Part shown: piece after piece, positions 27,330 to 36,930 of the stretch | How the letters are laid out: the number at the start of each line of letters is the position of its first letter | How positions within the stretch are numbered: the first letter of the stretch is position 1 | Assembly (NCBI RefSeq): GCF_018070345.1 | Contig: NZ_JAGPXX010000009.1 | Span: 124,001 to 188,000 of the forward strand | DNA: 64,000 bases | Direction: 5' to 3' | From: Streptomyces sp. F63 | GTDB taxonomy: Bacteria > Actinomycetota > Actinomycetes > Streptomycetales > Streptomycetaceae | The notes under the pieces: model-generated | What the model was told of the DNA's origin: nothing | The model's input: only the letters and a program-made list of their open reading frames with translations | Databases searched by the model: none | Translations under genes and position numbers: made by a program

Positions 27330-27911
27330 GCCGGGTACCGCACCAATCCGGGCAGGTCCGGGCAGCGGATGGCGGAAGACGCCCCACAGCTCACCGCCCG
27401 CGGCCGGCAGCGGCACAGGGGGAGGGCCGCAGGCGGCCACGTGCCCGGTGCATAGGCCAAATGGCCCACTCCCGGGCGGTTACCGACCACTGCTCCCGGG
27501 AAGGCCCCCGGTATGGGTTGGACGCACGACTACCGTGACGTATCTCGTGATCACCACGCCGCCATCGTGCGGAACGCCCCCCAGGGGGTGGTCTCCTCCG
27601 GTTCCTCCGGGAAACGGGCTCAAAACCCGTCTGTGGCTTTCCATCTGGAGCCTCCGGGTCTCGGTATCCCGAACATTCTCCGCCGCCGCGCCCGCTGGGT
27701 GTCGGCGCGCCTGCGCCACCCGCGCGACTGATCACCGACCGCTGACCGCGGCTGCCCGGCCGCCGACCGCCCGGGCACCCACACGCCCACGGCGGATCCG
27801 CTGCCGGGCGCCACGGCACCACTCCCCCGCACGCCATCCGACGCCGCCCCGGCCCCACGGGACCGGGGCGGCCCTCATGCGTTCGGCTCCGGATCTCCGC
27901 GGGTGCCGCCG
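27330..27911. other. 582-bp gene-free region between convergent genes
   Basis: Between the convergent hydrolase and marP genes. It contains a good hairpin near its right end (27843-27872). An arm resembling a tRNA-Leu(CAA) anticodon stem-loop lies at 27614-27630, but the other tRNA arms are missing. No supported coding sequence was found. Confidence 0.5.
27843..27872 (-). terminator. Terminator hairpin after the marP operon
   Basis: GCCGCCCCGG and CCGGGGCGGC form a 10-bp perfect stem with loop CCCCACGGGA, about 40 bases beyond the marP stop. Confidence 0.65.
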
Positions 27912-29111
27912 CTACAGGGCACAGCCCTGGCTGTCCACGGTCTGCTCGGCGGTGCGTCCGCGCCGGACGTCCTCGCGCACCTCGTCGACCGTCAGCGCGT
28001 AGCCGGTGTCCTCGTCGTCGAGGGACTTGGCGAAGATGACGCCGTAGACCCGGCCGTCGGCGGTCAGCAGCGGCCCGCCGGAGTTGCCCTGGCGGACGAG
28101 CGTGTACAGGGAGTAGACGTCGCGGCTGACGGTACCCCGGTGGTATATGTCCGGTCCGTCCGCCTGTATGCGGCTGCGGACCCGCGCCGCCCGGACGTCG
28201 AAGCCGCCGTTCTCCGGGAAACCCGCGACGATCGCGTCGTCCCCGCGCTCGGCGTCCTGCTCGGCGAACTCCAGTGCGGGCGCGCCGAGCCCGGGGACGT
28301 TGAGCACGGCTATGTCGCGCTCCCAGTCGTAGAGCACGACCGTGGCGTCGTACAGCCGGCCCTCGCCCCCGATCTGCACGGTCGGCTCGTCCACACCACC
28401 GACGACATGGGCGTTCGTCATGACGCGGTTGGGCGCGAAGACGAATCCGGTGCCCTCCAGGACCTTGCTGCAACTGTCGGCGGTGCCCAGCACCTTGACG
28501 ATGCTGCGCTGCGCGCGGGCGACGACGGGGCTGTTCACCAGCTTCGGGTCGGGCGGCTCCACGGAGGTGATGGGTTCGTTGGCGAACGGGCTGAAGACCT
28601 GGGGGAAGCCGTTCTGCGCCAGGACGGAACCGAACTCCGAGAACCAGTTGTCGGCCGCGTCCGGGATCACCTGCTCGACGCCCAGCAGCACCTTGGAGTT
28701 GCGCACCTCCTTGCCCACGGGCGGGAGCGCTATCCCGGCCAGCGCCGAGCCGATCAGCCACGCGACCAGCAGCATCGCGACGACGTTGACCAGCGCGCCG
28801 CCCGTCGCGTCCAGAGCACGCGCCGGCGACCAGGTGATGTGCCGGCGCAGCTTGTTGCCGAGGTGCGTCGTGAAGGCCTGTCCGACCGAGGCGCAGACGA
28901 TCACGATGACGACGGCGGCGACCACCGCCGCGGTGCCCGGCGGGGAGCGGTCGGTGAGCCGGTCCCAGATCACCGGCAGCAGATAGACGGCGATGAGTCC
29001 GCCGCCGAGAAAGCCGATCACCGAGAGGATGCCGACCACGAAGCCTTGGCGGTAGCCCACGACCGCGAACCACACGGCGGCGAGCAGCAGCAGAACGTCC
29101 AGCACATTCAC
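27912..29111 (-). CDS. marP: MarP-like membrane serine protease (CvpA + trypsin domains)
   Basis: A 399-residue protein. Residues 1-155 form four membrane helices of the colicin V production (CvpA) type; a chymotrypsin-like periplasmic protease domain follows. The catalytic triad is visible at positions matching M. tuberculosis MarP (Rv3671c; His235, Asp264, Ser343): His in NAHVVGG near 234, Asp in WERDIAVL near 265, Ser in VRQGNSGGPLL near 342. Two Cys residues could form the redox-sensitive disulfide described for MarP. In mycobacteria it maintains pH homeostasis in acid. It starts with GTG and follows the Nudix and nth genes on the same strand with a 12-base gap. Confidence 0.94.
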   Translation of the reverse strand: MNVLDVLLLLAAVWFAVVGYRQGFVVGILSVIGFLGGGLIAVYLLPVIWDRLTDRSPPGTAAVVAAVVIVIVCASVGQAFTTHLGNKLRRHITWSPARALDATGGALVNVVAMLLVAWLIGSALAGIALPPVGKEVRNSKVLLGVEQVIPDAADNWFSEFGSVLAQNGFPQVFSPFANEPITSVEPPDPKLVNSPVVARAQRSIVKVLGTADSCSKVLEGTGFVFAPNRVMTNAHVVGGVDEPTVQIGGEGRLYDATVVLYDWERDIAVLNVPGLGAPALEFAEQDAERGDDAIVAGFPENGGFDVRAARVRSRIQADGPDIYHRGTVSRDVYSLYTLVRQGNSGGPLLTADGRVYGVIFAKSLDDEDTGYALTVDEVREDVRRGRTAEQTVDSQGCAL

Positions 29112-29123
29112 CGGGACACCGTC

Positions 29124-29944
<821 letters not shown>

Positions 29945-29948
<4 letters not shown>

Positions 29949-30859
29949 TGGGCCCCCAGCGGGGGCGCGGGCTTGCCCGGGTATCCGGCGGGTGGGCTCA
30001 GACGCTGTCCCGGCTGCCCGCCCATCTCGTACTTGAGCAGCTTCTTCGCCTTTTCCGGGTCCGTCTCGCCCTCGCCGTACGCCGGGCAGAGCGGGGCGAT
30101 GGGGCAGGCTCCGCAGGCCGGTTTGCGGGCGTGGCAGATGCGGCGGCCGTGGAAGATGATCCGGTGCGAGAGCATCGTCCATTCGCTCTTCGGGAAGAGG
30201 GCGGCGATCTCGGCCTCGACCTTCTCCGGATCCTCCTGCTCCGTCCACCTCCAGCGGCGCACCAGCCGCCCGAAGTGGGTGTCGACCGTGATCCCCGGCA
30301 CCCCGAAGGCATTGCCCAGCACCACGTTGGCCGTCTTGCGGCCGACGCCGGGGAGGGTGACCAGATCCTCCAGCCGGCCGGGCACTTCGCCGCCGAAGCG
30401 GTCGCGCAGCGCGGCGGAGAGCCCCAGCAGCGACCTGGCCTTGGCCCGGAAGAAGCCGGTGGGCCGGATGATCTGCTCCAGCTCCTCGGGGTGGGCGGCC
30501 GCCATCTCCTCCGGGGTGGGGTACGCGGCGAAGAGGCCGGGAGTGGTCTGGTTGACCCGCAGGTCCGTGGTCTGGGCGGAGAGGACCGTGGCGACCAGCA
30601 GCTCGAACGGGTTGCGGAAGTCCAGCTCGGGGTGGGCGTAGGGGTAGATCTCCGCCAGCTCGCGGTTGATCCGCCGGGCCCGGCGGACCAGCGCGAGCCG
30701 CGATTCGGGCTTCGCCGACCCGCGGGACGCGCCCGCGGCGGGCGTGCCCGGAGCGGAGGCGCCCGGGCGTGCCGGCTTGCCCGCCTCGGCACCCTTGGCG
30801 GCTTTCCGTGCTGCCGCGGGCCCGCGTTCGCCCACAGCGGAATCAGGCCCCTCAGTCAC
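29945..30859 (-). CDS. nth: Endonuclease III
   Basis: A 304-residue DNA glycosylase/AP lyase for oxidised pyrimidines. The helix-hairpin-helix [14 protein letters not shown] contains the catalytic Lys, [10 protein letters not shown] the catalytic Asp, and [17 protein letters not shown] the C-x6-C-x2-C-x5-C [4Fe-4S] cluster. The N-terminal 55 residues are an Ala/Gly/Pro/Lys-rich extension common in actinobacterial Nth. GTG 30859 has AAGGGGG 9 bases ahead; a TTG at 30889 is the alternative. It is first in the nth-nudix-marP operon and divergent from crp. Confidence 0.96.
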
Positions 30860-31006
30860 CCGTCCGGCCCCCTTATCCTGTGCTCTCAAAGGCGTATTGG
30901 ATACCCGGCCAGCCTAAGGCCAGGCACCGCCATCCGCCCCGGCCGCAAAGAATCACCCCCCAATCGGCCCCCTGCCGTATGGCTTGCGGCAGCGATGCGC
31001 CACACT

Positions 31007-31022
31007 TGTGTTTGATCACACA
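31007..31022. promoter_or_regulatory. Crp-like palindrome between nth and crp
   Basis: TGTGT-TTGATC-ACACA is a 16-bp palindrome with 5-bp arms and 6-bp spacing, close to the CRP family operator TGTGA-N6-TCACA. It lies 63 bases before the crp start and in the divergent nth/crp gap, so it may mediate autoregulation and control of the nth operon. Confidence 0.55.
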
Positions 31023-31084
31023 GTTTTGCCGTCCGGCATCATGGGGACCAAGGTCCTCTGGGCATGTCGACAAGGAGAGATCTC

Positions 31085-31759
31085 GTGGACGACGTTCTGC
31101 GGCGCGCCCCGCTTTTCGCGGCGCTCGATGACGAGCAGGCCGCTGAGCTGCGCGCCTCGATGGCCGAGGCCACCCTCGCGAGAGGCGAGGCCCTGTTCCA
31201 CGAGGGCGACCCGGGCGACCGCCTGTACGTGGTGACCGAGGGCAAGGTGAAGCTGCACCGCACCTCTCCCGACGGCCGCGAGAACATGCTCGCCGTGCTC
31301 GGCCCCGGTGAGCTCATCGGCGAGCTGTCGCTGTTCGACCCGGGCCCGCGGACGGCCACGGCCACCGCGCTCACCGAGGTCAAGCTGCTCGGCCTGGGCC
31401 ACGGCGACCTGCAGCCCTGGCTGAACGCCCGGCCCGAGGTGTCGACGGCGCTGCTGCGCGCCATCGCGCGGCGCCTGCGCCGGACCAACGACACCATGTC
31501 GGACCTGGTCTTCTCCGATGTCCCGGGCCGTGTCGCCAAGGCACTGCTGGATCTCTCCCGCCGCTTCGGCGTGCAGTCGGAGGAAGGCATCCACGTGGTG
31601 CACGACCTGACTCAGGAAGAGCTGGCCCAGCTGGTCGGTGCCTCCCGTGAGACGGTCAACAAGGCGCTCGCCGACTTCGCCGGCCGCGGCTGGCTGCGGC
31701 TGGAGGCGCGCGCGGTGATCCTGCTGGACGTCGAGCGGCTCGCGAAGCGCTCCCGCTGA
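31085..31759 (+). CDS. crp: Crp: cAMP receptor protein-type regulator
   Basis: A 224-residue protein, the length of S. coelicolor Crp (SCO3571). The N-terminal cyclic-nucleotide domain includes GELIGELSLFDPGPRTATATAL, the phosphate-binding cassette with Glu and Arg. The C-terminal winged helix DLTQEELAQLVGASRETVNK is the DNA reader. GTG 31085 is preceded by AAGGAGA. In Streptomyces, Crp acts in germination, colony development and antibiotic production; in mycobacteria (Rv3676) in metabolism and stress. A perfect 56-bp palindrome ends the gene. Confidence 0.97.
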   Translation: MDDVLRRAPLFAALDDEQAAELRASMAEATLARGEALFHEGDPGDRLYVVTEGKVKLHRTSPDGRENMLAVLGPGELIGELSLFDPGPRTATATALTEVKLLGLGHGDLQPWLNARPEVSTALLRAIARRLRRTNDTMSDLVFSDVPGRVAKALLDLSRRFGVQSEEGIHVVHDLTQEELAQLVGASRETVNKALADFAGRGWLRLEARAVILLDVERLAKRSR

Positions 31760-31781
31760 CACCCGGCGGCGCCTGCCGTAC

Positions 31782-31837
31782 CCACGGGCTCCGCCCGGAT
31801 CACCGGAGATCTCCGGTGATCCGGGCGGAGCCCGTGG
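31782..31837. terminator. Perfect 56-bp palindrome, bidirectional terminator
   Basis: A 28-base arm starting CCACGGGCTCCGCCCGG is followed directly by its exact reverse complement, ending CCGGGCGGAGCCCGTGG. There is not one mismatch; the centre is the self-complementary GGAGATCTCC. It sits 22 bases after crp and 7 bases before the stop of the convergent metallo-beta-lactamase gene. Confidence 0.85.
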
Positions 31838-31844
31838 CGTCGTC

Positions 31845-32675
31845 TCAGATCAGCCCGTGTTCCCGCAGATAGTCGAGCTGCGCGCGGACGGACAGCTCGG
31901 CGGCCGGCCACAGCGTGCGGTCGACGTCGGCGTACACATGGGCCACGACGTCGGGTGCCGAGCTGTGGCCGGCCTCGACCGCGGTCTCGACCTGCGCCAG
32001 CCGGCTCGCCCGGTGGGCGAGATAGAACTCCAGGGCGCCCCGGGCGTCGTCGAGCACCGGGCCGTGGCCGGGCAGCACGGTGTCCACCCCGTCGTCGACG
32101 GTCAGTGACCGCAGCCGCCGCAGGGAGTCCAGGTACTCGCCCAGCCGCCCGTCCGGGTGGGCGACCATCGTGGTGCCCCGGCCGAGCACCGTGTCGCCGG
32201 TGAGGACCGCGGCGTCGGCCGGCAGGTGGAACGAGAGCGAATCGGAGGTGTGCCCCGGGGTCGGGACGACCCGCAGTTCCAGACCGCCTGTGGTGACGAC
32301 GTCCCCCGCGCCGAGCCCTTCGTCCCCGAGGCGCAGGGCCGGGTCGAGGGCCCGCACCGCCGTCCCGGTCAGCGCGGCGAAGCGCGCCGCGCCCTCCGCG
32401 TGGTCGGCGTGCCCGTGGGTGAGGAGGGTCAGCGCGACGCGCTTGCCGGCGCGCTCGGCCGTCGCCACGATCTCGGCGAGATGGGAGTCGTCCAGCGGCC
32501 CCGGGTCGATGACCACGGCGAGGTCCGAGTCCGGTTCGGAGACGATCCAGGTGTTGGTGCCGTCCAGCGTCATCGGCGAGGGGTTGGGGGCCAGGACGCA
32601 GACGGCCCGCTCCGTGGCGGGCCCGGAGACGACCCGGCCGCGCGGCTGCCCGGGGAGCGCTGCCGCGTCCGTCAT
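31845..32675 (-). CDS. Metallo-beta-lactamase fold hydrolase (LACTB2-like)
   Basis: A 276-residue protein. The metal-binding motif is LLTHGHADHAEG (HxHxDH) near residue 90, followed by TPGHTSDS and TGDTVLG with further His/Asp ligands and PGHGPV near the C terminus. The N-terminal NPSPMTLDGTNTWIV is typical of the LACTB2/GloB-like group that acts on nucleic acid or thioesters. The ATG at 32675 overlaps the Nudix gene stop as ATGA, so the two are coupled. It corresponds to Rv3677c. Confidence 0.88.
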   Translation of the reverse strand: MTDAAALPGQPRGRVVSGPATERAVCVLAPNPSPMTLDGTNTWIVSEPDSDLAVVIDPGPLDDSHLAEIVATAERAGKRVALTLLTHGHADHAEGAARFAALTGTAVRALDPALRLGDEGLGAGDVVTTGGLELRVVPTPGHTSDSLSFHLPADAAVLTGDTVLGRGTTMVAHPDGRLGEYLDSLRRLRSLTVDDGVDTVLPGHGPVLDDARGALEFYLAHRASRLAQVETAVEAGHSSAPDVVAHVYADVDRTLWPAAELSVRAQLDYLREHGLI

Positions 32676-33604
32676 GCGCCCGCTCCCTCGGCCGGGGCGG
32701 ACGGAGCGTCGGGGGACGGAGCGTCGGGGGACGACGGGGCTCCGGGTCCGCCCGGGATGTGGGTGGTGAACTCGTCGTTGCCCGGCCAGCTCAGCACGAT
32801 GCCGTCGTCCGTCAGCTCCGCCACCGCCAGGACGGGCGTCAGCTCGCGGCCCGCGCCCGCGGCGAGCACCTCGGCGGCCGACGTGTACGGCTGGAGGCGG
32901 CGGAGCGTGGCGATGGTCGGCGGCATCATCGTCAGCTCTCCCCGGTCGTGTCCGGCGGCGGCCTCGGCGGGGCGGACCCAGACCGTGCTGTCCGCCTCGG
33001 TGGAGACGTCGCGGGTGCGCTGGCCGGGGGGCAGAGCGGCGGCGAAGAACCAGGTGTCGTAGCGCCGGGGCTCGAACTCCGGGGTGATCCAGCGGTCCCA
33101 GGGCGCCAGCAGGTCGCTGCGGAGCAGCAGCCCGCGCCGGGAGAGGAAGTCCGCGAAGGAGAGGTCGCGGGCGACGAGTGCGGCGCGGTCGGCCTCCCAG
33201 TCCTCGCCCGTGGTGTCCTCGACGACCGTGCCGGGGCTCGACCCCGCAAGGAGCACACCGGCCTCCTCGAAGGTCTCGCGGACGGCGGCGCAGACGATGG
33301 CCTGGGCCGCGGCCTCGTCGGTGCCGAGCCACCGCGCCCAGTCCGCCCGGGACGGGCCGGCCCAGCCGACGGGGCTCTCGTCACGGGGGTCCACGCCGCC
33401 CCCGGGGTAGGCGTACACACCTCCGGCGAAGGCCATGGAGGTACGGCGGCGGAGCATGTGGACCTCCGGTCCGGCGCTGCCGTCCCGCAGCAGCAGGACG
33501 GTCGCGGCGCGGCGCGGGGTCACGGCGGTGAGCTCGCCGGCGGCGAGGGCCCTGATGCGTTCGGGCCACTCCGGCGGATACCACTGGCCATTCGTTGCGG
33601 ACAT
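32672..33604 (-). CDS. Nudix hydrolase, NUDT19-like
   Basis: A 310-residue protein. RRAATVLLLRDGSAGPEVHM opens the Nudix fold; GGVYAYPGGGVDPRD and, after a long insert, AVRETFEEAGVLLAG supply the Nudix box with RE and EE metal ligands. The split box with the insert is the NUDT19/RP2p type, which in eukaryotes degrades CoA esters. The tail contains repeated Ser-Pro-Asp-Ala-Pro units. It is the first gene of a two-gene unit with the metallo-beta-lactamase protein. Confidence 0.87.
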   Translation of the reverse strand: MSATNGQWYPPEWPERIRALAAGELTAVTPRRAATVLLLRDGSAGPEVHMLRRRTSMAFAGGVYAYPGGGVDPRDESPVGWAGPSRADWARWLGTDEAAAQAIVCAAVRETFEEAGVLLAGSSPGTVVEDTTGEDWEADRAALVARDLSFADFLSRRGLLLRSDLLAPWDRWITPEFEPRRYDTWFFAAALPPGQRTRDVSTEADSTVWVRPAEAAAGHDRGELTMMPPTIATLRRLQPYTSAAEVLAAGAGRELTPVLAVAELTDDGIVLSWPGNDEFTTHIPGGPGAPSSPDAPSPDAPSAPAEGAGA

Positions 33605-33776
33605 GGCCGGATGCTATGTGTTTCCGCCCTGATGTTCGAGGCCTGACCAGGTACGGCAGGGCTGTGCGGCGGCCGGACGGGACACAGCCCCGCCGCACAG
33701 CCGGGCCCCTGCCGGCATCTGGCCGGCACCTGGCCGGACCGGCCGCCCCGGCCGGTCCGGGCCGTTAAAGCCGGCG

Positions 33777-34277
33777 TCAGCTCCCGGCGGACCCGGTGCC
33801 CGCGTCCCCGGCCCCGTCCTCGACCTCGACCTGGATCTCGACCTCGACGGGGGCGTCCAGCGGCAGTACCGCCACACCGACCGCGCTCCGCGCGTGCACG
33901 CCCTTCTCCCCGAGCACCTCGCCCAGCAGTTCGCTGGTGCCGTTGACGACACCCGGCTGGCCGGTGAAGTCCGGGGCGGAGGCGACGAAGCCGGTGACCT
34001 TGACGACACGGACGACGCGGTCGAGGTCACCGATCACGGACTTGACCGCCGCCAGCGCGTTCAGCGCGCAGGTGCGGGCCAGCTCCTTGGCCTCCTCGGC
34101 GGTGACCTCCGCGCCGACCTTCCCGGTCAGCGGCAGCTTGCCCTCGACGAGCGGCAGCTGCCCGGAGGTGTGGACGTAGCGGCCGGTGCGCACGGCCGGG
34201 ATGTACGCGGCGACCGGCGCGGCCACGCCGGGCAGCGTCAGACCGAGTTCCGCCAGCCTGTCCTCGGCCGCGCTCAT
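33777..34277 (-). CDS. RidA (YjgF/YER057c/UK114) family protein
   Basis: A 166-residue protein. The RidA fold is shown by AVRTGRYVHTSGQLPLVEGK near residue 30 and by the later strand segment SAVGVAVLPLDAPVEVEIQV with the family's conserved Leu-Pro and Glu positions. Enamine/imine deaminases of this type remove reactive 2-aminoacrylate, but this longer subgroup (Rv3678c-like) may differ. The Asp/Gly/Ser-rich tail is extra. The ATG overlaps the DUF4177 stop as ATGA. Confidence 0.87.
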   Translation of the reverse strand: MSAAEDRLAELGLTLPGVAAPVAAYIPAVRTGRYVHTSGQLPLVEGKLPLTGKVGAEVTAEEAKELARTCALNALAAVKSVIGDLDRVVRVVKVTGFVASAPDFTGQPGVVNGTSELLGEVLGEKGVHARSAVGVAVLPLDAPVEVEIQVEVEDGAGDAGTGSAGS

Positions 34278-34432
34278 GCGGTCTTCTCGCGCTTCAGATA
34301 GGCCACGAGCTGCTCCGTGTTGGGGCCCGGTACGACCTGGACGAGTTCCCAGCCGTCCTCGCCCCAGGTGTCGAGGATCTGCTTGGTGGCATGGACGAGC
34401 AGCGGCACGGTCGCGTATTCCCACTTGGTCAT
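34274..34432 (-). CDS. DUF4177-type 52-residue protein
   Basis: A short protein, MTKWEYATVPLLVHATKQIL, then DTWGEDGWELVQVVPGPNTE. The WEY start and the GEDGWELV segment mark the DUF4177 family of small alpha/beta peptides of unknown function. The stop overlaps the RidA start (ATGA), so the two are translated together; M. tuberculosis has the same pair (Rv3678A with Rv3678c). Divergent from the ArsA-like ATPases. Confidence 0.85.
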   Translation of the reverse strand: MTKWEYATVPLLVHATKQILDTWGEDGWELVQVVPGPNTEQLVAYLKREKTA

Positions 34433-34504
34433 GGTGGTGACTGTAATGCCTGCGACACCCGGGCTCGTGCGTAGCCCGTGCCCCGACTGGTTAGGCTCCC
34501 TTGC

Positions 34505-35494
34505 ATGAGCAGGCTCCACGTCGTCAGCGGCAAGGGCGGTACCGGGAAGACCACGGTCGCCGCCGCCCTCGCGCTCGCCCTGGCCGAGGAGGGGCGGCGC
34601 ACCCTGCTCGTCGAGGTGGAGGGCCGGCAGGGCATCGCGCAGCTCTTCGAGACGGAGGCCCTCCCCTACGAGGAGCGCAAGATCGCTGTCGGTCCGGGCG
34701 GCGGCGAGGTGTTCGCCCTGGCCGTGGACGCCGAGCGGGCCCTGCTCGACTATCTGCAGATGTTCTACAAGCTCGGCGGCGCCGGCCGGGCGCTGAAGAA
34801 GCTCGGCGCCATCGACTTCGCGACGACCATCGCCCCGGGGCTGCGGGACGTCCTGCTGACCGGCAAGGTCTGCGAGGCGGTCCGCCGCAAGCGGAAGAAC
34901 GGCCGCCCCGTCTACGACCACGTGATCATGGATGCCCCGCCGACCGGCCGCATCACGCGCTTCCTGAACGTCAACGACGAGGTCGCCGGGCTGGCCCGGG
35001 TCGGCCCGATACACCACCAGGCGCAGGCCGTGATGCGGGTGCTGAAGTCCCCGGAGACGGCTGTCCATCTGGTGACGCTGCTGGAGGAGATGCCCGTCCA
35101 GGAGACGGTGGACGGGGTGGCGGAGCTGCGCGCCGCCTCGCTGCCGGTGGGCGGCGTCTTCGTCAACATGGTCCGGCCGCCGCTGCTCGGCGAGGAGGAG
35201 CTGCGCCGTGCGGCGGACGGTGAGCGGCCGGCGGTCGCCAAGGCGCTGTCGCGGGCCGGTCTCGGCGGCGCCCGCCGCGGCGGGCTGGCCGAGCGGCTGG
35301 TCGACCCGCTGCTGGAGCAGGCCCGGGAGCATGTCGCGCGGGTCCGGCTGGAGCAGGCGCAGCGCAAGGAGATAGCCGGCCTGGGACTGCCCGCCCCCGA
35401 GCTGGAGTTCCTGGACGAGGGCGCGGACATCGCCGGTCTCTACCGGCTGGCCAAGGACATACGGAAGCAGGGAGTGCCGGGGGTGGCCGGATGA
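34505..35494 (+). CDS. ArsA/GET3-like anion-transporting ATPase, first of a pair
   Basis: A 329-residue P-loop ATPase. VVSGKGGTGKTTVAAALALA is the deviant Walker A, LLVEVEGRQGIAQLF the switch region, and HVIMDAPPTGRITRFL the Walker B with the ArsA-type DAPPTG. Unlike GET3 it lacks a CxxC tail-anchored-protein motif. In M. tuberculosis the paired homologues Rv3679-Rv3680 form a complex involved in glycerol and redox stress. The stop overlaps the next start as ATGA, which favours equal synthesis of both subunits. Confidence 0.9.
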   Translation: MSRLHVVSGKGGTGKTTVAAALALALAEEGRRTLLVEVEGRQGIAQLFETEALPYEERKIAVGPGGGEVFALAVDAERALLDYLQMFYKLGGAGRALKKLGAIDFATTIAPGLRDVLLTGKVCEAVRRKRKNGRPVYDHVIMDAPPTGRITRFLNVNDEVAGLARVGPIHHQAQAVMRVLKSPETAVHLVTLLEEMPVQETVDGVAELRAASLPVGGVFVNMVRPPLLGEEELRRAADGERPAVAKALSRAGLGGARRGGLAERLVDPLLEQAREHVARVRLEQAQRKEIAGLGLPAPELEFLDEGADIAGLYRLAKDIRKQGVPGVAG

Positions 35495-36930
35495 GCGGCG
35501 GGCGTCAGCGGCCGGAGGGCGGCACCGGGCACTCGGTCCTCGACGGGCCGGTGCCCCGGCTGGACACGGACGCCCTCCTGGGCGATCCGGAGACGCGCAT
35601 CATCGTGTGCTGCGGCTCGGGCGGCGTGGGCAAGACGACGACGGCGGCCGCTCTGGGGGTACGGGCCGCGGAACGCGGGCGCAGGGTCGTGGTGCTGACC
35701 ATCGACCCGGCCCGGCGGCTGGCCCAGTCGATGGGCATCGCCTCGCTCGACAACATCCCGCGCCGGGTGGAGGGCATCTCCGCCGGACGCACCGGAGGCA
35801 CCGGAGAGGCCGGGGACTCCGGGGAGCTCCACGCCATGATGCTCGACATGAAGCGCACGTTCGACGAGATCGTCGAGGCGCACGCCGACCCGGAACGCGC
35901 GCGGGCGATCCTGGCGAACCCCTTCTACCAGTCGCTGTCCGCCGGCTTCGCAGGCACGCAGGAATACATGGCCATGGAGAAGCTGGGCCAGCTCCGGGCG
36001 CGCGACGAGTGGGACCTGATCATCGTGGACACCCCGCCGAGCCGGTCCGCGCTGGACTTCCTCGACGCGCCCAAGCGGCTCGGCTCCTTCCTGGACGGCA
36101 GATTCATCAGGGTGCTGACGGCTCCGGCGAAGGTCGGCGGCCGGGCCGGGATGAGGTTCCTCAACGCCGGCATGTCGGTGATGACGGGCACGCTCAGCAA
36201 GCTGGTGGGCGGCCAACTGCTGCGGGACGTGCAGACGTTCGTCGCCGCGATGGACACCATGTTCGGCGGCTTCCGCACCCGGGCCGATGCCACGTACCGG
36301 CTGCTGCAGGCGCCCGGTACGGCGTTCCTGGTGGTGGCGGCACCGGAGCAGGACGCGCTGCGGGAGGCCGCGTACTTCGTGGAGCGGCTCGCCGCCGAGC
36401 GGATGCCGCTGGCCGGGCTGGTCCTGAACCGGGTGCACGGCAGCGGGGCCGACCGGATCAGCGCCGAGCGGGCCTTGGCCGCCGCGGAGGAGCTCGAAGC
36501 GGACTACCCGGAGAACGGCGGCGTCAGCGACGGTCGCGGCGCGCAGACGGACCGGGCCGGGACGGTCCCCGGCGATGCCCCCCGCGCGCACTCCCCCGCC
36601 GCCCAGGACACCGCCGAGGACAGCGGCCCCGGCCGGCCGCCGGCGACGGCACAGCCCTCGGCGGACGCGGCGCACACGCCGCAGACGCACTCGATGGAGA
36701 CGCACCCGATGCGGGAGCCCACGGTGGAACAGCTCGCCGCGAGGCTGTTGCGGCTGCACGCCGAGCGGATGCGGACGCTCGCCCGGGAGCAGCGCACCCG
36801 GGAACGTTTCACCGCCGTCCACCCGGACGTGCCGGTGACGGAGGTGGCCGCCCTGCCCGGCGACGTGCACGACCTGGCGGGACTGCGGGCGATCGGGGAG
36901 CAGCTGGCGGGTCAGCCGGCGGCGGCGTAG
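35491..36930 (+). CDS. ArsA/GET3-like anion-transporting ATPase, second of a pair
   Basis: A 479-residue protein. IIVCCGSGGVGKTTTAAALG is the Walker A near residue 45; VVVLTIDPARRLAQSMG gives the DPA switch and LIIVDTPPSRSALDFL the Walker B. It is longer than its partner because of a Pro/Thr/Ser-rich low-complexity region at about residues 345-405 before the last helix. It probably forms a heterodimer with the upstream ATPase. Its last 19 bases overlap the end of the convergent wblA gene. Confidence 0.9.
   Translation: MSGGRQRPEGGTGHSVLDGPVPRLDTDALLGDPETRIIVCCGSGGVGKTTTAAALGVRAAERGRRVVVLTIDPARRLAQSMGIASLDNIPRRVEGISAGRTGGTGEAGDSGELHAMMLDMKRTFDEIVEAHADPERARAILANPFYQSLSAGFAGTQEYMAMEKLGQLRARDEWDLIIVDTPPSRSALDFLDAPKRLGSFLDGRFIRVLTAPAKVGGRAGMRFLNAGMSVMTGTLSKLVGGQLLRDVQTFVAAMDTMFGGFRTRADATYRLLQAPGTAFLVVAAPEQDALREAAYFVERLAAERMPLAGLVLNRVHGSGADRISAERALAAAEELEADYPENGGVSDGRGAQTDRAGTVPGDAPRAHSPAAQDTAEDSGPGRPPATAQPSADAAHTPQTHSMETHPMREPTVEQLAARLLRLHAERMRTLAREQRTRERFTAVHPDVPVTEVAALPGDVHDLAGLRAIGEQLAGQPAAA

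Noticed and set aside
27614..27630. tRNA-Leu(CAA)-like anticodon arm (ACGGG, loop CTCAAAA, CCCGT)
   Set aside because: The D-arm, T-arm with TTCRA loop and acceptor stem cannot be found on either side, so it is only a chance hairpin.
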